64,000 bases of DNA, taken from contig JODX01000026.1 of NCBI GenBank assembly GCA_000719105.1, positions 13,830 to 77,829 on the forward strand, read 5' to 3'. The DNA comes from Streptomyces sclerotialus (GTDB lineage Bacteria; Actinomycetota; Actinomycetes; Streptomycetales; Streptomycetaceae). Positions 9,276 through 17,483 of the stretch are shown piece after piece. The notes beneath the pieces were generated by a model. The model was not told the DNA's origin. It searched no databases and saw only the letters and a list, made by a program, of their open reading frames with translations. How positions within the stretch are numbered: position 1 is the first letter of the stretch; the number at the start of each line of letters is the position of its first letter. The translations under genes and the position numbers were made by a program.

Positions 9276-9608
9276 ATGGGGGAGCAGCAGTTCAAGACCG
9301 ACATCGATCAGTTGGGTGCGTTCATACGGACGCTTGAGGGCTGCGTCAAAGAGCTCAATGATGCCCGCACTGCTCTGGCTCACGTTCGGGCCGACCAAAT
9401 CGGAACTCAGCGCCTTGACGAGTCGTGTGACGGTTTTCAGGAGCGCTGGAAGTACGGAGCCGAGCAGACCGAAGAGATGATTGGCGCCATCACTGAGGGT
9501 GTGAAGACCAACAAGAAGGCTTACGAAGAGGTCGAGGAGGCCTTGAGCAAGGCCTTCGCGGACTTGGAGAAGGCATCCACGGGTGGCGTGGGCGGGGGAG
9601 CGAAGTAA
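9276..9608 (+). CDS. WXG100 family protein, module C
   Basis: A 110-residue protein with the ESAT-6-like plan: helix, turn, helix. The turn is RWKYGAEQ (a WxxG variant of W-x-G) at about residues 57-64, and YEEVE fits the YxxxD/E type VII export signal. A glycine-rich end follows. It is very close to the 103-residue protein at 46025-46336 (HWKYGSEQ, YEEVE). The next gene starts directly after the stop, so the two are a translational pair. Expected to be exported as a dimer with a WXG-containing partner, probably the 422-residue protein or another WXG100. Confidence 0.88.
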   Translation: MGEQQFKTDIDQLGAFIRTLEGCVKELNDARTALAHVRADQIGTQRLDESCDGFQERWKYGAEQTEEMIGAITEGVKTNKKAYEEVEEALSKAFADLEKASTGGVGGGAK

Positions 9609-10877
9609 GTGGCGGCGAACCCCTATCAGAATCTCGGCTGGAACCCCGTTCCGGGTGTTCCCGGTGAAGTGCACGCACTTCAGCAGAAGGTCACACACGC
9701 GGCTACCTCGCTGCGGAGTTGCCACAACCAGATCCAGCGGCTGAGCGGTGAGAGCAGCTACTGGCAGGGTGATGCGGCGAAGAAGTTCCGTGAAGCGCTC
9801 GACGGCGATCTGTCGACCTACATCAAGAATGCGGCGCGCTCTCTGGAGAAGGCGGCCGCACAGCTGAAGAGCTGGGACGAGGATCTGGCGTCCCACCGCG
9901 ACCTGGCCCGGAAGTACGACGAGGAGGCCGGCGAGAGGAAGGCCGCCGCGGACAAGGCCAAGGAACGGCACAGCCAGGCCAAGGAGCATCCGGACCTCAA
10001 GCTCGCGAACACGCAGTACCCCTCGCAGGCGGAGGCCGATGCCGCGGAGCAGCGACTCCGCTCCGCCGAGCGCAGCCTCAACGAGGCGACCACCGCGCTG
10101 AACAGCGCCAACGAGGCGTACAACGACGTCATCCGCAAGGCCGAGCAGTTGGAGCACTCGCACACGGACAAGGCGGACCTGGTCGCCAAGTCGCTCGACG
10201 GTGCGACCGACAAGCTCGCTCCGCGGGAACCCGGCTGGCTGAGCGAGGCCGTCGCCGGTATCTGGGAGGGCGTGAAGGCCGTCGGTGAGTTCCTGTACGA
10301 ACACGCGGGAACCATCGGCGCCATCGCTGGACTGCTGGCGCTCTTCCCGACGCCGCTGACGCCGCTCTTCGCGGGGATCGCCCTGGTGGCGAGTGCGACG
10401 TCGATGACGAAGAACCTGACCGATCCGGAATTCAGGTCGGCCCTGTGGGGTGACAAGTTCGGCTGGAACATGGACACGTTCTCCGCGTACGCGTCCATCG
10501 CCGGTGACACCCTCGGCATGATTCCCGGAGTCGGTGCGCTGGGTAAGGCGGCGGGCGAAGTGTCCGACGCCGCCAGAATGGCTGAGGGATTCGGGGAGAC
10601 GGTCTCACGCGGTGCCAAGGCCACCGAGTTCGTCAAGGACATCGTCCCGGTGTTCTCGCGCGAAGCAGCGGAACAGGCCGCTACGGGCGCTGCCACAGGA
10701 GGGGCGAAGCGGATCGCCGACATCAGCGTCAACGGCGTCAACGTGAGTGCGAACCTCGTGTCCTCCGCCGAATCGATGGGGCTTGTGCCGAAGGAAGGCG
10801 CCGCTCACAACACCGCGGAGTCTTTCAAGGCCAGTGCCACCCTGCATGGCATCGCTGGACTGGTGGGGCTCATATGA
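9609..10877 (+). CDS. WXG-headed helical/hydrophobic protein, module C
   Basis: A 422-residue protein starting at a GTG that abuts the preceding stop. The N-terminus (NPYQNLGWNPVPG) leads into a WXG-like hairpin with SSYWQGDAAKKFREALDG as the turn, then a long charged coiled coil (residues ~95-200). Residues ~225-270 are hydrophobic (IGAIAGLLALFPTPLTPLF), followed by a glycine/alanine-rich region. It is homologous throughout most of its length to the 434-residue protein at 44724-46028 and shares the plan of the 442-residue protein at 39844-41172. Likely an exported or membrane-inserting type VII protein without a recognisable toxin end. Confidence 0.8.
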   Translation: MAANPYQNLGWNPVPGVPGEVHALQQKVTHAATSLRSCHNQIQRLSGESSYWQGDAAKKFREALDGDLSTYIKNAARSLEKAAAQLKSWDEDLASHRDLARKYDEEAGERKAAADKAKERHSQAKEHPDLKLANTQYPSQAEADAAEQRLRSAERSLNEATTALNSANEAYNDVIRKAEQLEHSHTDKADLVAKSLDGATDKLAPREPGWLSEAVAGIWEGVKAVGEFLYEHAGTIGAIAGLLALFPTPLTPLFAGIALVASATSMTKNLTDPEFRSALWGDKFGWNMDTFSAYASIAGDTLGMIPGVGALGKAAGEVSDAARMAEGFGETVSRGAKATEFVKDIVPVFSREAAEQAATGAATGGAKRIADISVNGVNVSANLVSSAESMGLVPKEGAAHNTAESFKASATLHGIAGLVGLI

Positions 10878-10879
10878 CG

Positions 10880-10934
10880 GTAAGGGCCGTAAGCGCAGTA
10901 AAGGCCGTGAGGGCCGTGAAGGCCGTGAGGCCGG
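10880..10934. repeat. GGCCGTRA tandem repeat
   Basis: About five imperfect copies of an 8-10-base unit around GGCCGTGA/GGCCGTAA, between the stop of the 422-residue gene and the likely start of the next gene. It lies just before the GGAGAGG ribosome site of that gene. Confidence 0.7.
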
Positions 10935-10950
10935 AGAGGTGTGCGGGGTC

Positions 10951-11658
10951 GTGAGCGGGTTCTTCGGGGAGGCAGTGGGCAGCGAGCCGAAGCCGGCTTT
11001 CTGGTACGGGCTCCCGCGTGGTTATGTGCAGCTGGATCTCGATCCCGCGCTCGAGCATGTCGAGGCACTGGTTGAGCAGGTGCTCAGCCTTCCCGACGAG
11101 GTGCGGGAGCGTGCGGAGCAGGTGGTCCGGTTCTATGCCGGTGTGCTCACGCTGCTGAATGCGCAGAAAGTGCAGTCATGCGCATTTGGTCTGCACCCGG
11201 ACGACAGCGGCGAAGTCGCGTCTTCCGTGCTCACGGTCTCGACCATTTCCGCGCCCGACGCCAATGTGAAGCTGGCGCTGGCCAGTCTGCTGGGCTCGAT
11301 GGCGGACAAGGAAGGGCAAGACGTGCTGCCCCTCGAGCTGCCGTGTGGTCTGGGATTCCTTGCCGAGCGTGAGGTGCGTACGACCGCGCCAGGCACTCCG
11401 CCCGAAGGCAGTGAGGGCGCCCTGGAGGGAGTCGTCTGGCAGGGAACGGTGGCAGTGGCGGGTCCGGCTGCCTCGGACATCATCGTGATGCAGTTGGTCA
11501 CAGCCGCTCTCGACCACATCGATGACTACCGGAACGTACTGGTTGGCACTGCGTCCACTCTGACGTTCACGGATCCGTTCCTCGAAGAGTCCTCGGGCGG
11601 CGCCTGCGACACTGGTCCGGGTTCCGCCGCTGCCGAGAGCAAGAGCCCGTTCGGCTGA
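10951..11658 (+). CDS. Module C third gene, -SPFG tail
   Basis: A 235-residue soluble protein. The open frame extends farther upstream, but that part is encoded by repeat DNA overlapping the previous gene; GTG 10951 with GGAGAGG 11 bases upstream is the best start, GTG 10939 an alternative. The sequence reads as an alpha/beta domain (FWYGLPRGYVQLDLDP near the start, VLVGTASTLTFTDPF near the end) and ends SPFG. It matches in position and general pattern the 239-residue (44005-44724) and 378-residue (41178-42314) proteins, which also end in FG. No catalytic motif is obvious. Role in the cassette unknown; chaperone- or substrate-like function is possible. Confidence 0.7.
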   Translation: MSGFFGEAVGSEPKPAFWYGLPRGYVQLDLDPALEHVEALVEQVLSLPDEVRERAEQVVRFYAGVLTLLNAQKVQSCAFGLHPDDSGEVASSVLTVSTISAPDANVKLALASLLGSMADKEGQDVLPLELPCGLGFLAEREVRTTAPGTPPEGSEGALEGVVWQGTVAVAGPAASDIIVMQLVTAALDHIDDYRNVLVGTASTLTFTDPFLEESSGGACDTGPGSAAAESKSPFG

Positions 11659-11675
11659 GCAGTGGGGGACGACTC

Positions 11676-12302
11676 ATGAAAGGTGACGTGGTGTCAGACC
11701 ATTCCGGCGTTGCAGGCACGCTCGACGCTGCACATGTGGACAAGGTGCTGAAACGCGGCAGATCCCTGCTGGTGAAGGGTATTGCCGTACGCGTCGGTGT
11801 CTTCGGAGTGCTGATCGTGGCGGCGGTGGCCTGGGGGCGGGTGTGGGACTCACCGGTTCCCGGACTGTTGATCTACGCGGCGGTACTGGGTTTCGTCCTC
11901 ATGGCGTACCGTCTTCCGATCGCGCTGCTGTCATTGGCCAGGCGTCGGAAAGTGTTGCGGCACTACCCGCTCGAACATCGGCCGGGCATGGATATCAAGG
12001 CCCACAGGCGGACGAAGTTCGGCGCCGTCTTCACGCTCCGGATCAAGGATCACGAGCCGGGACGGTCGCCGCTCATGGAGGCCGTTGAGGGGCTGGGGCG
12101 GCAGCGGCGCCCCGAGGGGTTCGAGGACGGCGTGTGGATCGCCGGGGACCTCCCCTTCGGGGGTGTCGTCATCGCGCCCGACAGCGGCTCGTTCCTCCTG
12201 ATACGCCCCGAGAAATGGGAGAAACTGGCCTCCGAACGCGAGCAGGCCGGACCGGACCGTATCGCCAGGGCGAAGGCAGCCGGGCTCGGGCGCATTCACT
12301 GA
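11676..12302 (+). CDS. Two-span membrane protein of the RxLRxYP family, module C
   Basis: A 208-residue protein; GGGGGA six bases before the ATG supports the start. Two membrane helices lie at about residues 37-55 and 63-87, followed by RRKVLRHYPLE and a cytoplasmic domain with VWIAGDLPFGGVV. The motif pair (RxLRxYP and a later WxAGDxxFxGVV) recurs in the proteins at 43375-43980 and 52159-52749, so these are paralogues spread through the locus. It closes the four-gene module. Function unknown; it may link the module products to the secretion machine. Confidence 0.75.
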   Translation: MKGDVVSDHSGVAGTLDAAHVDKVLKRGRSLLVKGIAVRVGVFGVLIVAAVAWGRVWDSPVPGLLIYAAVLGFVLMAYRLPIALLSLARRRKVLRHYPLEHRPGMDIKAHRRTKFGAVFTLRIKDHEPGRSPLMEAVEGLGRQRRPEGFEDGVWIAGDLPFGGVVIAPDSGSFLLIRPEKWEKLASEREQAGPDRIARAKAAGLGRIH

Positions 12303-12445
12303 GCGACTCGCCACTTCCAGCCGGCCACGGGTGGTCATCTGTCTCGCCGTGGGGAGTGAGCGCAACAGCCCGGCGGCCATGCCTCGCTGACAGAGGGCAG
12401 CGACCACGAGTTCACGTCGGTGCGAGGAGTCCTTACTCATCCCGG

Positions 12446-13093
12446 TTACGGGACCGGGTCCAGGTGGGAGAGCCGGCGGACCGGGAACGCCGCCGGCATA
12501 CGGCGCCAGCCCTGGCCCAGGAACTGCACCGAGCACCACGAGCCGTCGGCGAAGCCGATCTCGTGGTTGCCGCCCACCACGTCGCTCCGGTCCCGGACCC
12601 AGGTCACGTCGCGGAGGTCCGTGGTCCATCCGATCTCGACCGGACCGCGCGCGCCCGTGAGAAAGCCCGCGCGGGAAACGTACGCGAGCTGGAGGCGGTC
12701 GCCGGTGACCTGCATGATCACGTACGCGCCGTTCTTGGTGCGGGGCGCGATGGCGCGTGCCAGGAGGCCGGCCATGCTGTTCCAGCCGCCGTGGAACGGC
12801 TTGCCCGGCTTCCCGGTCCCACGCCCACGCCCACGCCAGAGGACGGCCTCGAAGAACGCCTCGAACGGGTTCCAGGTGAGGGAGACGAGGTTCGTGATCC
12901 CGTGCACCGGGAGCATGCACCAGCTCCAGAGCGTTCGGCTCTCCGAGCGGAGACCGCGCGGGCGGCGGAGGTAGCCGGGCTTCGGGGCCCGGGCGGCCAG
13001 TGCGACCCGGTGCTCACCGCGGAACACTTCTCCGGCCGGTGCAGCCGCCCTCGCCCGTTCGACCGGGTCACGGTTACGGTCGGTTTCGCTCAT
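12446..13093 (-). CDS. Hypothetical protein, 215 residues
   Basis: A minus-strand gene convergent with the preceding module. ATG 13093 is chosen over GTG 13105 because GAGG lies about 11 bases before the ATG. The protein is basic at the N-terminus, has one weakly hydrophobic stretch (LPVHGITNLVSLTWNPFEAF) and then a beta-rich part (YVIMQVTGDRLQLAYVS, VEIGWTTDLRDVTWVRDR). No family recognised. Confidence 0.6.
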   Translation of the reverse strand: MSETDRNRDPVERARAAAPAGEVFRGEHRVALAARAPKPGYLRRPRGLRSESRTLWSWCMLPVHGITNLVSLTWNPFEAFFEAVLWRGRGRGTGKPGKPFHGGWNSMAGLLARAIAPRTKNGAYVIMQVTGDRLQLAYVSRAGFLTGARGPVEIGWTTDLRDVTWVRDRSDVVGGNHEIGFADGSWCSVQFLGQGWRRMPAAFPVRRLSHLDPVP

Positions 13094-13120
13094 CCGGGCA
13101 CTCACCTCGCCGTCTCGTCC

Positions 13121-13206
13121 GCGATGTATCCGCGATGTATCCGCGATTTACAGGTCTTGCATGCCGTCTGTCCGACTCCGGGGTGCCGTTTGTCCGACTC
13201 CGGGGT
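13121..13206. repeat. Two adjacent short tandem repeats
   Basis: First, 11-base units GCGATGTATCC twice plus a partial copy (13121-13150). Second, a 22-base unit containing GTCCGACTCCGGGGT repeated twice (13163-13206) with one base difference. They fill most of the gap between two minus-strand genes and lie just upstream of the 215-residue gene's start. Confidence 0.8.
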
Positions 13207-13226
13207 CGCGTGAGGGAGCCATCGCC

Positions 13227-13871
13227 TCATTTCGGCGACACCTGATGGTGCAGCACGGCCTGCGCGTAGGCGACGCGGAGGTCCAGGCGGTGCGTGCGCA
13301 CCTTGTACCGCTCGGTCAGGCCGTAGAACTTCAAGGGGGAGAGCCCGGATGTACCGCCGGGCCTCGGCCTCCATGCCGTGCGTTTCGGCAGCGACCAGTA
13401 CATGTCGTCGAGTCCTCCCTGACTGACGGCAAGCATCAGATTGACGACCAGCCACAGAGGCGAGAGCAGCGCGAACATGATCCATGACGGGATCGTGCCG
13501 ACCCGTCCCGACAGCCTGTCACCGCGGGGCAGCCGGATCTCGTGGCGCTGACGCCACCACTCCCGCTTGGTGGGCATGTGCACGGCCCCCAGAGTTGCCC
13601 CCTGCGGATCGATCACGAGCAGAACGCGGTCGCCACCGGCCCGACCCGTCACAGGTCGGGCCACGACACACAACGGCTGTCGGCCCTCGAGGTCCGTGTA
13701 GAGCGTGAATCGGGGGCGAAGGTCCTGACTCTTGTATCCCGTCGGCATGCCCCGCCCGGCATACACGACGTCACGTCCGCCGCGGGGCCTGACGGCGTAC
13801 TCGAGCTTGTATGCGGCTTGCTTCCTCTGCTGCACGGTGGTCCCATCCACGCGGAACACCACGGCACTCAT
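13227..13871 (-). CDS. Membrane protein with -YAQAVLH end, 214 residues
   Basis: ATG 13871 has GAGGGGAA eight bases upstream. The N-terminal half is beta-rich (FTLYTDLEGRQPLCVVARPV), then a hydrophobic segment (IMFALLSPLWLVVNLMLAV) at about residues 135-155, and the C-terminus ends YGLTERYKVRTHRLDLRV and YAQAVLHH. It is homologous to the 283-residue protein at 38492-39343, which has the same hydrophobic centre and ends LLYAQAVLHVWDRG but carries an additional proline-rich head. Likely a membrane-associated cytoplasmic-domain protein; no known function. Confidence 0.7.
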   Translation of the reverse strand: MSAVVFRVDGTTVQQRKQAAYKLEYAVRPRGGRDVVYAGRGMPTGYKSQDLRPRFTLYTDLEGRQPLCVVARPVTGRAGGDRVLLVIDPQGATLGAVHMPTKREWWRQRHEIRLPRGDRLSGRVGTIPSWIMFALLSPLWLVVNLMLAVSQGGLDDMYWSLPKRTAWRPRPGGTSGLSPLKFYGLTERYKVRTHRLDLRVAYAQAVLHHQVSPK

Positions 13872-13935
13872 CTGTTCGCTTCCCCTCGCCCTCACCGGCA
13901 GATCTCCGAGCCCCCGGACCCGGCGCGATCCGTGC

Positions 13936-14433
13936 TCAGCCCCGCACGGTCACAGTGAACGTGTAGTAGCGGGCTTCGTCGGCCTGGTCGGGATTCGTGG
14001 ACTTCGCACCCGGCTCGGGGGACGCCGACGCCCCCTTGCCCACGCACGTGCCCACCGGGCAGTGCAGAACCTTGATCTCGGTGGTGCCGGCTGCCACCGC
14101 CTCGAAGTCGAAGCTCTGGGTGCCGTCGCCGCCGCCGTCGAGGTCCGAGCCCTCGTAGTCCTCACGGTCGCCCTGGCTGCGGACGATCTTCTCATCGGGC
14201 TGGGGGGCGACGCGGTACCACCACTCGCCCTGGCTCGGCTCCATGGGGAGGGACAGGGAGAACTCCTCCCCGACCTCGGCCTCGATGGTGCGCCGGTCGA
14301 TGCCGTACTCCTCCGGGACCGGGCCGGAGAACATCCCGCATCCCGTGAGACTCACCACCGACCCGAGCACGATCACGGACGGGAGCAGAAGGGCGCGAGC
14401 CCGCCGCGGGAGGGTACGTTCGGTCACGATCAC
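13936..14433 (-). CDS. Lipoprotein resembling chagasin (I42) peptidase inhibitors
   Basis: A 165-residue protein with GTG start and GAGGA nine bases upstream. Residues 1-32 are a lipoprotein signal (lipobox LTGC, Cys 32). The mature part has the layout of the I42 chagasin family: EVGEEFSLSLP early, EWWYRVAP in place of the usual GYxW-type loop, then GGDGTQSFDFEAVAAGTTEI, the best-conserved part of that family, and a last strand YTFTVTVRG. Chagasin-like proteins inhibit papain-type cysteine peptidases; the classical NPTTG loop is replaced by MEPSQGEWW, so inhibitory activity is uncertain. An 8-bp repeat array lies directly upstream on its strand. Confidence 0.65.
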   Translation of the reverse strand: MIVTERTLPRRARALLLPSVIVLGSVVSLTGCGMFSGPVPEEYGIDRRTIEAEVGEEFSLSLPMEPSQGEWWYRVAPQPDEKIVRSQGDREDYEGSDLDGGGDGTQSFDFEAVAAGTTEIKVLHCPVGTCVGKGASASPEPGAKSTNPDQADEARYYTFTVTVRG

Positions 14434-14446
14434 CGGATGTCGTCCT

Positions 14447-14538
14447 CAGTTGCTCAGTTGCTCAGTTGCTCAGTTGCTCAGTTGCTCAGCCAGGCAGTCA
14501 GCCAGTCAGGCAGTCAGGCAGTCAGGCAGTCAGGCAGT
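14447..14538. repeat. Two fused 8-bp tandem arrays
   Basis: Five perfect copies of CAGTTGCT (14447-14486), a CAGC spacer, then six copies of CAGGCAGT with one variant (14491-14538). The array starts at the edge of the GAGGAC ribosome site of the chagasin-like lipoprotein on the minus strand, so copy-number change would alter its leader or promoter spacing. Confidence 0.9.
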
Positions 14539-14597
14539 CAGTTCATGGTCCCCGGATCTCATGCGCTCACTGCTTGGCGTGACCGTATCAAGATCCT

Positions 14598-15527
14598 TCA
14601 GTCCGGCTGCCGACGCCGGCGGGCCCGCTTCACTTCGCGGTCCACGGCCCAGGCGTCGGCGACCAGCCCGAGGTGGCCGAGCTTGTCGGGGTTGATCACT
14701 GAGCGGATGGTCTGGATCCGCCCGCCGAGTACGTCGAGCGCCATGGTGTGGAGCACCTTGCCGTCGCGGTCGCGGAAAACCGCGCCGGGCTGGCCGTTGA
14801 TCTCGTGCGGCTCGGACGTCACGTCGATCCGTGCCACCAAGGGGTACACGGAGGCGAGGAGCCGGGCGACCTTCTCGGCGCCGACGACGGCCCTGGCCAG
14901 CTGGGGGGCCTTGCCGCCGCCGTCACCGACCAACTGCACATCGGCAGCCAGCAGTTCCAGCAGCCCTCCCACGTCCCCATCCTTCAGCGCGTCGAAGAAC
15001 CGCGTCGCCAGTTCCTGCCGTTCCTGCCGCTCCGCCGCGAACCGCGGTCGCCCGGCCTGCATGTGCCGCCGCGCCCGCACCAGCAACTGCCGGCACGCCG
15101 CCTCCGACCGCCCCACCGCCACGGCGACCTCGTCGAACCCGAAGCCGAACACCTCCCGCAGCACGAACACCGCCCGCTCCGATGGACTGAGCCGCTCCAG
15201 CAGCAGGAGCGCCGCCATCGACACCGAGTCGGCCAGCTCCACCGACCGCGCCGGATCCTGGTACGGATCGCTCAGCAGCGGCTCGGGGAACCACGGGCCC
15301 ACGTACTCCTCCCGCCGCACCCGCGCGGAGCGCAGCACGTCGATCGAGATCCGTGTCACCACGGACGACAGAAAGGCCTTGGCCGACGTGGGCCGGGTCG
15401 TCGAGCCGTCGAAACGCAGCCACGTCTCCTGTACCGCGTCCTCGGCCTCACTCACGCTGCCCAGAATCCGGTAGGCGATCGAGAACAGCAGCGGTCGCAG
15501 CTCCTCGAACTCTTCGGCCTTGCTCAC
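14598..15527 (-). CDS. ECF41-type sigma factor with fused SnoaL-like domain
   Basis: A 309-residue extracytoplasmic-function sigma factor; GTG start with GGGAG five bases upstream. Region 2 lies at about residues 11-70 (RILGSVSEAEDAVQETWLRF) and region 4 at about 108-157 (LSPSERAVFVLREVFGFGFD). The three landmarks of group ECF41 are present: WFPEP (79-83, for WLPEP), DGGGK (202-206) and NPDKL (279-283). The C-terminal ~130 residues are the NTF2/SnoaL-like extension that, in this group, modulates the factor in place of an anti-sigma factor. No anti-sigma gene is adjacent. Its usual target, a carboxymuconolactone decarboxylase-like gene, lies 173 bases upstream on the same strand. Confidence 0.92.
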   Translation of the reverse strand: MSKAEEFEELRPLLFSIAYRILGSVSEAEDAVQETWLRFDGSTTRPTSAKAFLSSVVTRISIDVLRSARVRREEYVGPWFPEPLLSDPYQDPARSVELADSVSMAALLLLERLSPSERAVFVLREVFGFGFDEVAVAVGRSEAACRQLLVRARRHMQAGRPRFAAERQERQELATRFFDALKDGDVGGLLELLAADVQLVGDGGGKAPQLARAVVGAEKVARLLASVYPLVARIDVTSEPHEINGQPGAVFRDRDGKVLHTMALDVLGGRIQTIRSVINPDKLGHLGLVADAWAVDREVKRARRRRQPD

Positions 15528-15598
15528 ACCGACTCCCTACCCCTTCGGAGTCCGGGGCCCGGAGCCCGCAAGCGGGCCCCGAGCCAATTATCCGAGCG

Positions 15599-15662
15599 CG
15601 TGTCCGTGCCTGTGCCTGTGCCCGAGCCCGAGCCCGAGCCCGTGCCCGAGCCCGTGCCTGTG
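15599..15662. repeat. Hexanucleotide repeat (GTGCCT/GAGCCC)
   Basis: About ten 6-base units alternating GTGCCT, GTGCCC and GAGCCC in the gap between the ECF41 sigma gene and the AhpD-like gene, where the sigma gene's promoter would lie. Confidence 0.8.
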
Positions 15663-15700
15663 TCTGCGCTCGCGTACGTTCCCACGCAGTGCCCGTGGCT

Positions 15701-16174
15701 TCAGTGGAACTGCCCGGGCACGTAGTCCCCGGCCGGCTGCTGGGCGATGACGTTCAGCCGGTTCGCCAGGTTCATGAAGGAGATCATGACCACCAGGGCG
15801 GTCAGCTGCTCCTCGTCGTAGTGCTTGGCGGCGCGCGCCCACACCTCGTCGCTGACACCGCCGGCCGCATCTGCGACCCGGGTCCCCTGCTCCGCCAGCT
15901 CCAGCGCGGCCCGTTCGGCCTCGGTGAAGACCGTGGCCTCCCGCCACGCCGCGACCAGGTGCAGCCGTACCGCGCTCTCGCCGCCGGCGGCGGCATCCTT
16001 GGTGTGCATGTGGATGCAGACGGCGCAGCCGTTGATCTGGCTCACGCGCAGGGCGACCAGCTCCTGCGTGGCGGTCGGCAGCGAAGATTCCTTGAGCGTC
16101 TTGCCCGCCGACATCAAGTGCTTGAGGGCCTTGCCGGCGGTCGGGCTGGCGAAGTAGTCGAGCCGAGCGTTCAT
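15701..16174 (-). CDS. Carboxymuconolactone decarboxylase / AhpD-like protein
   Basis: A 157-residue helical protein; ATG 16174 with AGGAG ten bases upstream. It carries the AhpD-type active-site motif: Glu 38 in TQELVALRV, then C50-A-V-C53-I-H-M-H57, i.e. CxxC with a His four residues later, suggesting thiol-based peroxidase or alkylhydroperoxidase-like redox activity in the cytoplasm. Length fits the family. Genes of this family are the usual neighbours and targets of ECF41 sigma factors, and one lies just downstream on the same strand. Confidence 0.9.
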   Translation of the reverse strand: MNARLDYFASPTAGKALKHLMSAGKTLKESSLPTATQELVALRVSQINGCAVCIHMHTKDAAAGGESAVRLHLVAAWREATVFTEAERAALELAEQGTRVADAAGGVSDEVWARAAKHYDEEQLTALVVMISFMNLANRLNVIAQQPAGDYVPGQFH

Positions 16175-16427
16175 GGTGTGGGTGCTCCTCTGCGGTCGTC
16201 AGTGGCTACACCCCTGGGACGAGACAGCCCCGCGCCCTGTGACATGGGCGAATGTGAGCCGCGTCTCATGGTCGCGGTCCTGCCGTCTCCGTATGGAGGC
16301 GTATGGAGGATTCTCGGGCGTTCGGTACCCGAGTCCGCACGGATCCGAGGTGGTGCAGGTGAAGATCGACGACCTATGTGAGACGGCCGGTGGGGTAGTC
16401 GACCGCACCGCGAGTATCGGCCCGTGC

Positions 16428-16450
16428 GGATGAGTGGATGAGTGGATGAG
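16428..16450. repeat. GGATGAGT repeat
   Basis: Two full copies and one seven-base copy of the 8-base unit GGATGAGT. Confidence 0.75.
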
Positions 16451-16528
16451 CATGAACCAGGCAGGTCCGGCGTAAGGTCCCTGCCCTCCCGAATCGGCAT
16501 TCAGACTGTGGAGCCGATACGTCTTCCA

Positions 16529-16557
16529 GTGGTCGTGGTCGTGGTCGTGGTCGTGGG
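16529..16557. repeat. GTGGTC hexanucleotide repeat
   Basis: Four perfect copies of GTGGTC plus a partial fifth. No gene uses it in any frame with good support. Confidence 0.8.
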
Positions 16558-16635
16558 GACTTCTGTATGTACTCCTGATGCTCGTCGCACCGATCATCAA
16601 CGGAATCGCGAACGTCTTCGACAAGGCCCCACGGA

Positions 16636-17076
16636 TCAGCGTCGCCGCAGCCCCGCATACCGCTCTTCCAGGTCGGCGCGGCGGTCGCAGTCGTCCGCGG
16701 CATCGCTGCAGCTCGTGGACCAGGGCACGGGGCACGGAGACCGGTGATCGGGGTCTGGGCACAGTACGCGCAAGAGATTCTCTTGAATGCTGTCCGCCTC
16801 ACCTCGTGAAGCCACCACGCCTACGCGTATCTCGTGGATCCGCCGTTGGCCCGGATCGACGCCCGGGTGCTCGTCACTCCACTGCTGCGGCAACTCGTCA
16901 TAGAACTCGGTGAGGGGCATTCCGCCTGGTCGAGCGCTCTGCTCGTCGACAACACCGAGCTGCCACGGCACCCGCTGTCCCAGGGTCAGCCTGCACCGCT
17001 CGACGATCGACGTGACGTCCTGGGCAGTGGCGTAGACGCCTACTTGGATCTCGAAGAGACCGATGCTGGGGGACAT
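16636..17076 (-). CDS. Hypothetical protein, 146 residues
   Basis: ATG 17076 is preceded by AGGAG five bases upstream, which supports a real gene. The protein begins MSPSIGLFEIQVGVYATAQD and has two related-looking segments (FEIQVGVYATAQDVTSIVER and IHEIRVGVVASRGEADSIQE), which may be an internal duplication of an alpha/beta unit. The C-terminus is Arg-rich. No signal peptide or membrane segment; no family recognised. Confidence 0.6.
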   Translation of the reverse strand: MSPSIGLFEIQVGVYATAQDVTSIVERCRLTLGQRVPWQLGVVDEQSARPGGMPLTEFYDELPQQWSDEHPGVDPGQRRIHEIRVGVVASRGEADSIQENLLRVLCPDPDHRSPCPVPWSTSCSDAADDCDRRADLEERYAGLRRR

Positions 17077-17483
17077 GGTTACTCCTGCTTCGGGCCGAGG
17101 TGGGCGGTGGGTGGGCCGGCAGCGGCCTACGCGGTCCTGCCGCAGTGCCTGGCACGGTAGTCGGTAGGTCCGCAGGTACGAGTCAACGGTGTACATGCCG
17201 GTCGCCCCATCGAGCGAGATGCTCGACGCCTCGCCGGATGTGCTCGGCCTGTTCCCTGCTGCGAGGAGTCACGCGGAGGGCAAGCGGTCGAACCCGGCAG
17301 ATGCTGCGGTCGACGCTCCACGGGCCGGGCGCGGCAGTGATTGCGGATGCGGACGGAACGTGAAGGCACCTGCTGAGCCGGGCCGGCTCCGACGAGGCCG
17401 GGACGCCTTGCGCATCCCCTTGCATGGCTACCGTGTCAGCCCCTTGACCGTGAGACGCGAGCGAACGGTGTGCAGGACGGCGC
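17077..17483. other. Intergenic region before module D
   Basis: A 407-base divergent gap between the 146-residue gene and module D. Nothing recognisable; it should contain promoters for both directions. Confidence 0.35.

Larger units (their letters stand above)
16175..16635. other. Intergenic region with short repeats
   Basis: A 461-base gap with no convincing gene. Besides the expected promoter of the AhpD-like gene it holds two short tandem arrays, listed separately, at 16428-16450 and 16529-16557. Confidence 0.5.

Noticed and set aside
14447..14538. CRISPR array
   Set aside because: Units are 8 bp and contiguous, without spacers.
15559..15725. Coding use of the hexanucleotide repeat
   Set aside because: Frames through it give only dipeptide repeats, e.g. 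Pro-Glu or Arg-Ala, and have no supported start or conserved partner.
16171..16500. Small minus-strand gene upstream of the AhpD-like gene
   Set aside because: Proline/arginine/serine-rich translation, no good ribosome site, and overlaps the short repeats and the expected promoter region.
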